A DNA stretch of 64,000 nt from Paenibacillus shirakamiensis (GTDB lineage Bacteria; Bacillota; Bacilli; Paenibacillales; Paenibacillaceae): assembly GCF_017874255.1 (NCBI RefSeq), contig NZ_JAGGLD010000001.1:806001-870000 (forward strand), in the 5' to 3' direction. Positions 62,532 to 64,000 of the stretch are shown piece after piece (position 1 is the stretch's first letter; each line of letters opens with the position of its first letter). The notes beneath the pieces were generated by a model, which did no database searches, was not told the origin of the DNA, and was given only the letters and a program-made list of their open reading frames with translations. Both the position numbers and the translations under genes were made by a program.

Positions 62532-63608
62532 CTATGATCTTTTCTCTATTGCCTCAAGCATCGTCTTATCCGTAAGATGAGCGTAGACTTCCGTAGTTTC
62601 TGTAGAAGCGTGACCTAATTGTTCTTTGGTTTTATAGATATCATTCTGTAAATAGTAGTCTGTTGCAAAGGAATGGCGAAGTTTGTGGACAGTCAAATAA
62701 GGTTTCCCAAAACGAGTAGCATACTTGATAATCATGGCTTGAATCGCCCGCTTGGTCATACGCTTTCCTTCGGATTGTCCATTAGGTAAAGTGATGAAGA
62801 GGGCTTTTTCTTTTTTTGGTGTTCGGTAACGACTTTGTCTCAAGAATAGGTATGCATCCAGTTCATCTTTACTTTGTTCACGGAAATACACGGGGGATTT
62901 AAATGTTTCATCGTTATTTCCTTTGCGATATACATACATTAACTTATTTGTGACATCGATGTCTTCGATATTTAAATTGACGACTTCGGAGACACGGAGA
63001 CCTGAGTTCAAAATCAGACTCGCGATACAGGCATCCCTCTCTTTGTTCAACTCATAACTGTGAAGAGCCTGTTTGTTATTCTCGATATCTATTCGATAAC
63101 CTTCGTGAATGTAAGCAATGAAGTCAAGCAATTCATCTTCCTCAAGAATTTTGCCCTTCAGCTTAGCTGCAGTGTCTTTAGGTTTGTGTATGCGTTTGCT
63201 CTCAACTTTAGCCATAATATTGCGTTTGAGTAGAGGGTAAAATTCTTCATCCTCAGCAATCTGACTTAAGTAATGAAACAAGGATCTTAGCGATGACATT
63301 TTACGTGACACTGTAATCCTTGAATTCGTTCCTTCTGTTCGCGTTGTCAGGTGTAAGCGATATCCGACAATACTATTCATATGGAGCACCTCAAGATCAT
63401 GTAAGGTAATCTCTGTATTTTTTTGAGCAGAGGAGAGGCCTTCAGCTATTAACCACCCGAAAAATTGTTCATAATCTCTAATATATTCAAGCAACGTGGA
63501 TGGGGAGAGATCAGGAAGCTTATAATCTATAAATTGCTGTACGAACCACGGCATGTGAATGACGCGTTGATCTAGGAGTTTACGGTCTGCAATTTTTTGA
63601 ATATTCAT
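62532..63608 (-). CDS. Tyrosine recombinase, XerS-like
   Basis: 358 residues, the length of streptococcal XerS rather than XerC/XerD (about 300). N-terminal core-binding domain 1-150 (MPWFVQQFIDYKL, TLLEYIRDYEQFFGWL), C-terminal catalytic domain with Arg in SGLRVSEVVNL (about 206-216), Lys in YRKGN, HKLRHSFATD (about 305-314), QLGHAS and the nucleophile Tyr in EVYAHL (about 341). It could be the chromosome-dimer recombinase of a single-recombinase dif system. No integration site or phage gene is beside it, which supports a housekeeping role. Only 9 nt separate it from mobB. Confidence 0.88.
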   Translation of the reverse strand: MNIQKIADRKLLDQRVIHMPWFVQQFIDYKLPDLSPSTLLEYIRDYEQFFGWLIAEGLSSAQKNTEITLHDLEVLHMNSIVGYRLHLTTRTEGTNSRITVSRKMSSLRSLFHYLSQIAEDEEFYPLLKRNIMAKVESKRIHKPKDTAAKLKGKILEEDELLDFIAYIHEGYRIDIENNKQALHSYELNKERDACIASLILNSGLRVSEVVNLNIEDIDVTNKLMYVYRKGNNDETFKSPVYFREQSKDELDAYLFLRQSRYRTPKKEKALFITLPNGQSEGKRMTKRAIQAMIIKYATRFGKPYLTVHKLRHSFATDYYLQNDIYKTKEQLGHASTETTEVYAHLTDKTMLEAIEKRS

Positions 63609-63679
63609 ATAAAGTACACCTCATTACAAATTTGTATAGTCTAGTAGTAGTTTATTCTTATTAATGGAGGCACATGTCC

Positions 63680-64000
63680 ATGGAAGTAAGTATTCAGCAA
63701 GCCACGACAGAATTGATTAAAGGACTCATGCAACTGTATATGTATGATTTTACTGCATATTTGGAATTAGAAGTAGATGAATCTGGACTTTACCCGGCAT
63801 ATCCTGATTTAGATAAATATTTTGATAGATCTTTAACGAATCATAGATCGTATATTATTCGTCATCATGAGGCGATAGCTGGCTTTGCATTAATAGACAT
63901 ATTAGATGGGGAAAGAGATGCAGATTATTATATGGCTGAATTTTTTGTGATGAAAAGACATCGTAGGCACCAGGTCGGAAGGCAGGCTGCAGAAAAAATA
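63680..64000 (+). CDS. GNAT N-acetyltransferase, N-terminal part (3' cut by window edge)
   Basis: The open frame runs off the window after 107 codons. YIIRHHEAIAGFALID and YYMAEFFVMKRHRRHQVGRQ show the GNAT strand pattern and the acetyl-CoA loop (R-x-x-Q/G-x-G/A) being entered. GGAGG is 9 nt before ATG 63680 and 3 nt before ATG 63674, both in frame. Substrate unknown. Confidence 0.8.
   Translation, partial: MEVSIQQATTELIKGLMQLYMYDFTAYLELEVDESGLYPAYPDLDKYFDRSLTNHRSYIIRHHEAIAGFALIDILDGERDADYYMAEFFVMKRHRRHQVGRQAAEKI

Noticed and set aside
62532-63608. Tyrosine recombinase as integrase of a mobile element
   Set aside because: Length and motifs fit a XerS-type housekeeping recombinase, and no phage, plasmid, tRNA or direct-repeat signs flank it.

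Overview
The window looks like chromosomal DNA of a low-GC, endospore-former-type Bacillota, most likely Paenibacillus or a close relative. The reasons are the strong purine-rich ribosome binding sites, frequent GTG/TTG starts, sigmaA- and sigmaW-type promoters, TPP and c-di-AMP riboswitches, a pdhABCD operon, an ABC-F protein, a XerS-type recombinase and a Bacillus-like set of repair and cell-wall genes. The assignment rests on gene content only. No rRNA, tRNA, CRISPR array, prophage or insertion sequence was seen. Both ends cut genes (a HAD hydrolase on the left, a GNAT acetyltransferase on the right).

Layout. 1-5 kb: end of a HAD gene, a YtkA-like lipoprotein, acireductone dioxygenase (mtnD, minus strand) and B12-dependent methionine synthase (metH, plus strand). 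5-10.2 kb: RNase Z, a HAD-IIA phosphatase, an Fpg/Nei glycosylase, endonuclease IV, a cREC-type receiver-like protein and an FtsJ/RlmM-like methyltransferase, a nucleic-acid maintenance cluster. 10.2-20.6 kb: a ten-gene Tad/Flp-like secretion-pilus operon, the most unusual region. It opens with a Ser/Thr kinase fused to a ParA-like domain, followed by a CpaB-like SAF protein, two ParA/TadZ-like proteins without recognisable P-loops, a membrane-anchored TadA ATPase, a TadB-TadC fusion and four small proteins with N-terminal membrane segments. Its leader carries a good promoter and a 19-position terminator-like hairpin with a T tract just before the first gene.

20.7-31.2 kb: an ABC-F ATPase; a TPP-riboswitch-controlled thiamine operon (tenI-thiO-thiS-thiG-thiF-thiD-thiE, where thiE probably starts at CTG); a pseudo-receiver OmpR-type regulator; an NlpC/P60 hydrolase; thiamine pyrophosphokinase (thiN); and a TRIC-like membrane protein. 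31.3-43.6 kb: an esterase, the pyruvate dehydrogenase operon, thyA-folA, gltD without gltB, topoisomerase III and a HAD phosphatase. 43.6-50 kb: an ArsR-type regulator and a module of lone ABC ATPase, calcium-site-like lipoprotein, response regulator, histidine kinase and double GNAT protein.

50-64 kb: divergent glycogen genes (glgC against glgB-glgA), an amino-acid ABC importer with a substrate-binding/permease fusion plus ATPase, a c-di-AMP riboswitch before a LysM-3D cell-wall protein, a polysaccharide deacetylase, a sigmaW-type promoter before pspA and a DUF4178 gene, moeA-mobB, and a XerS-type recombinase. Operons are mostly closed by clear intrinsic terminators, several of them shared by convergent genes. 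All functions are inferred from reading motifs; no database search was run.
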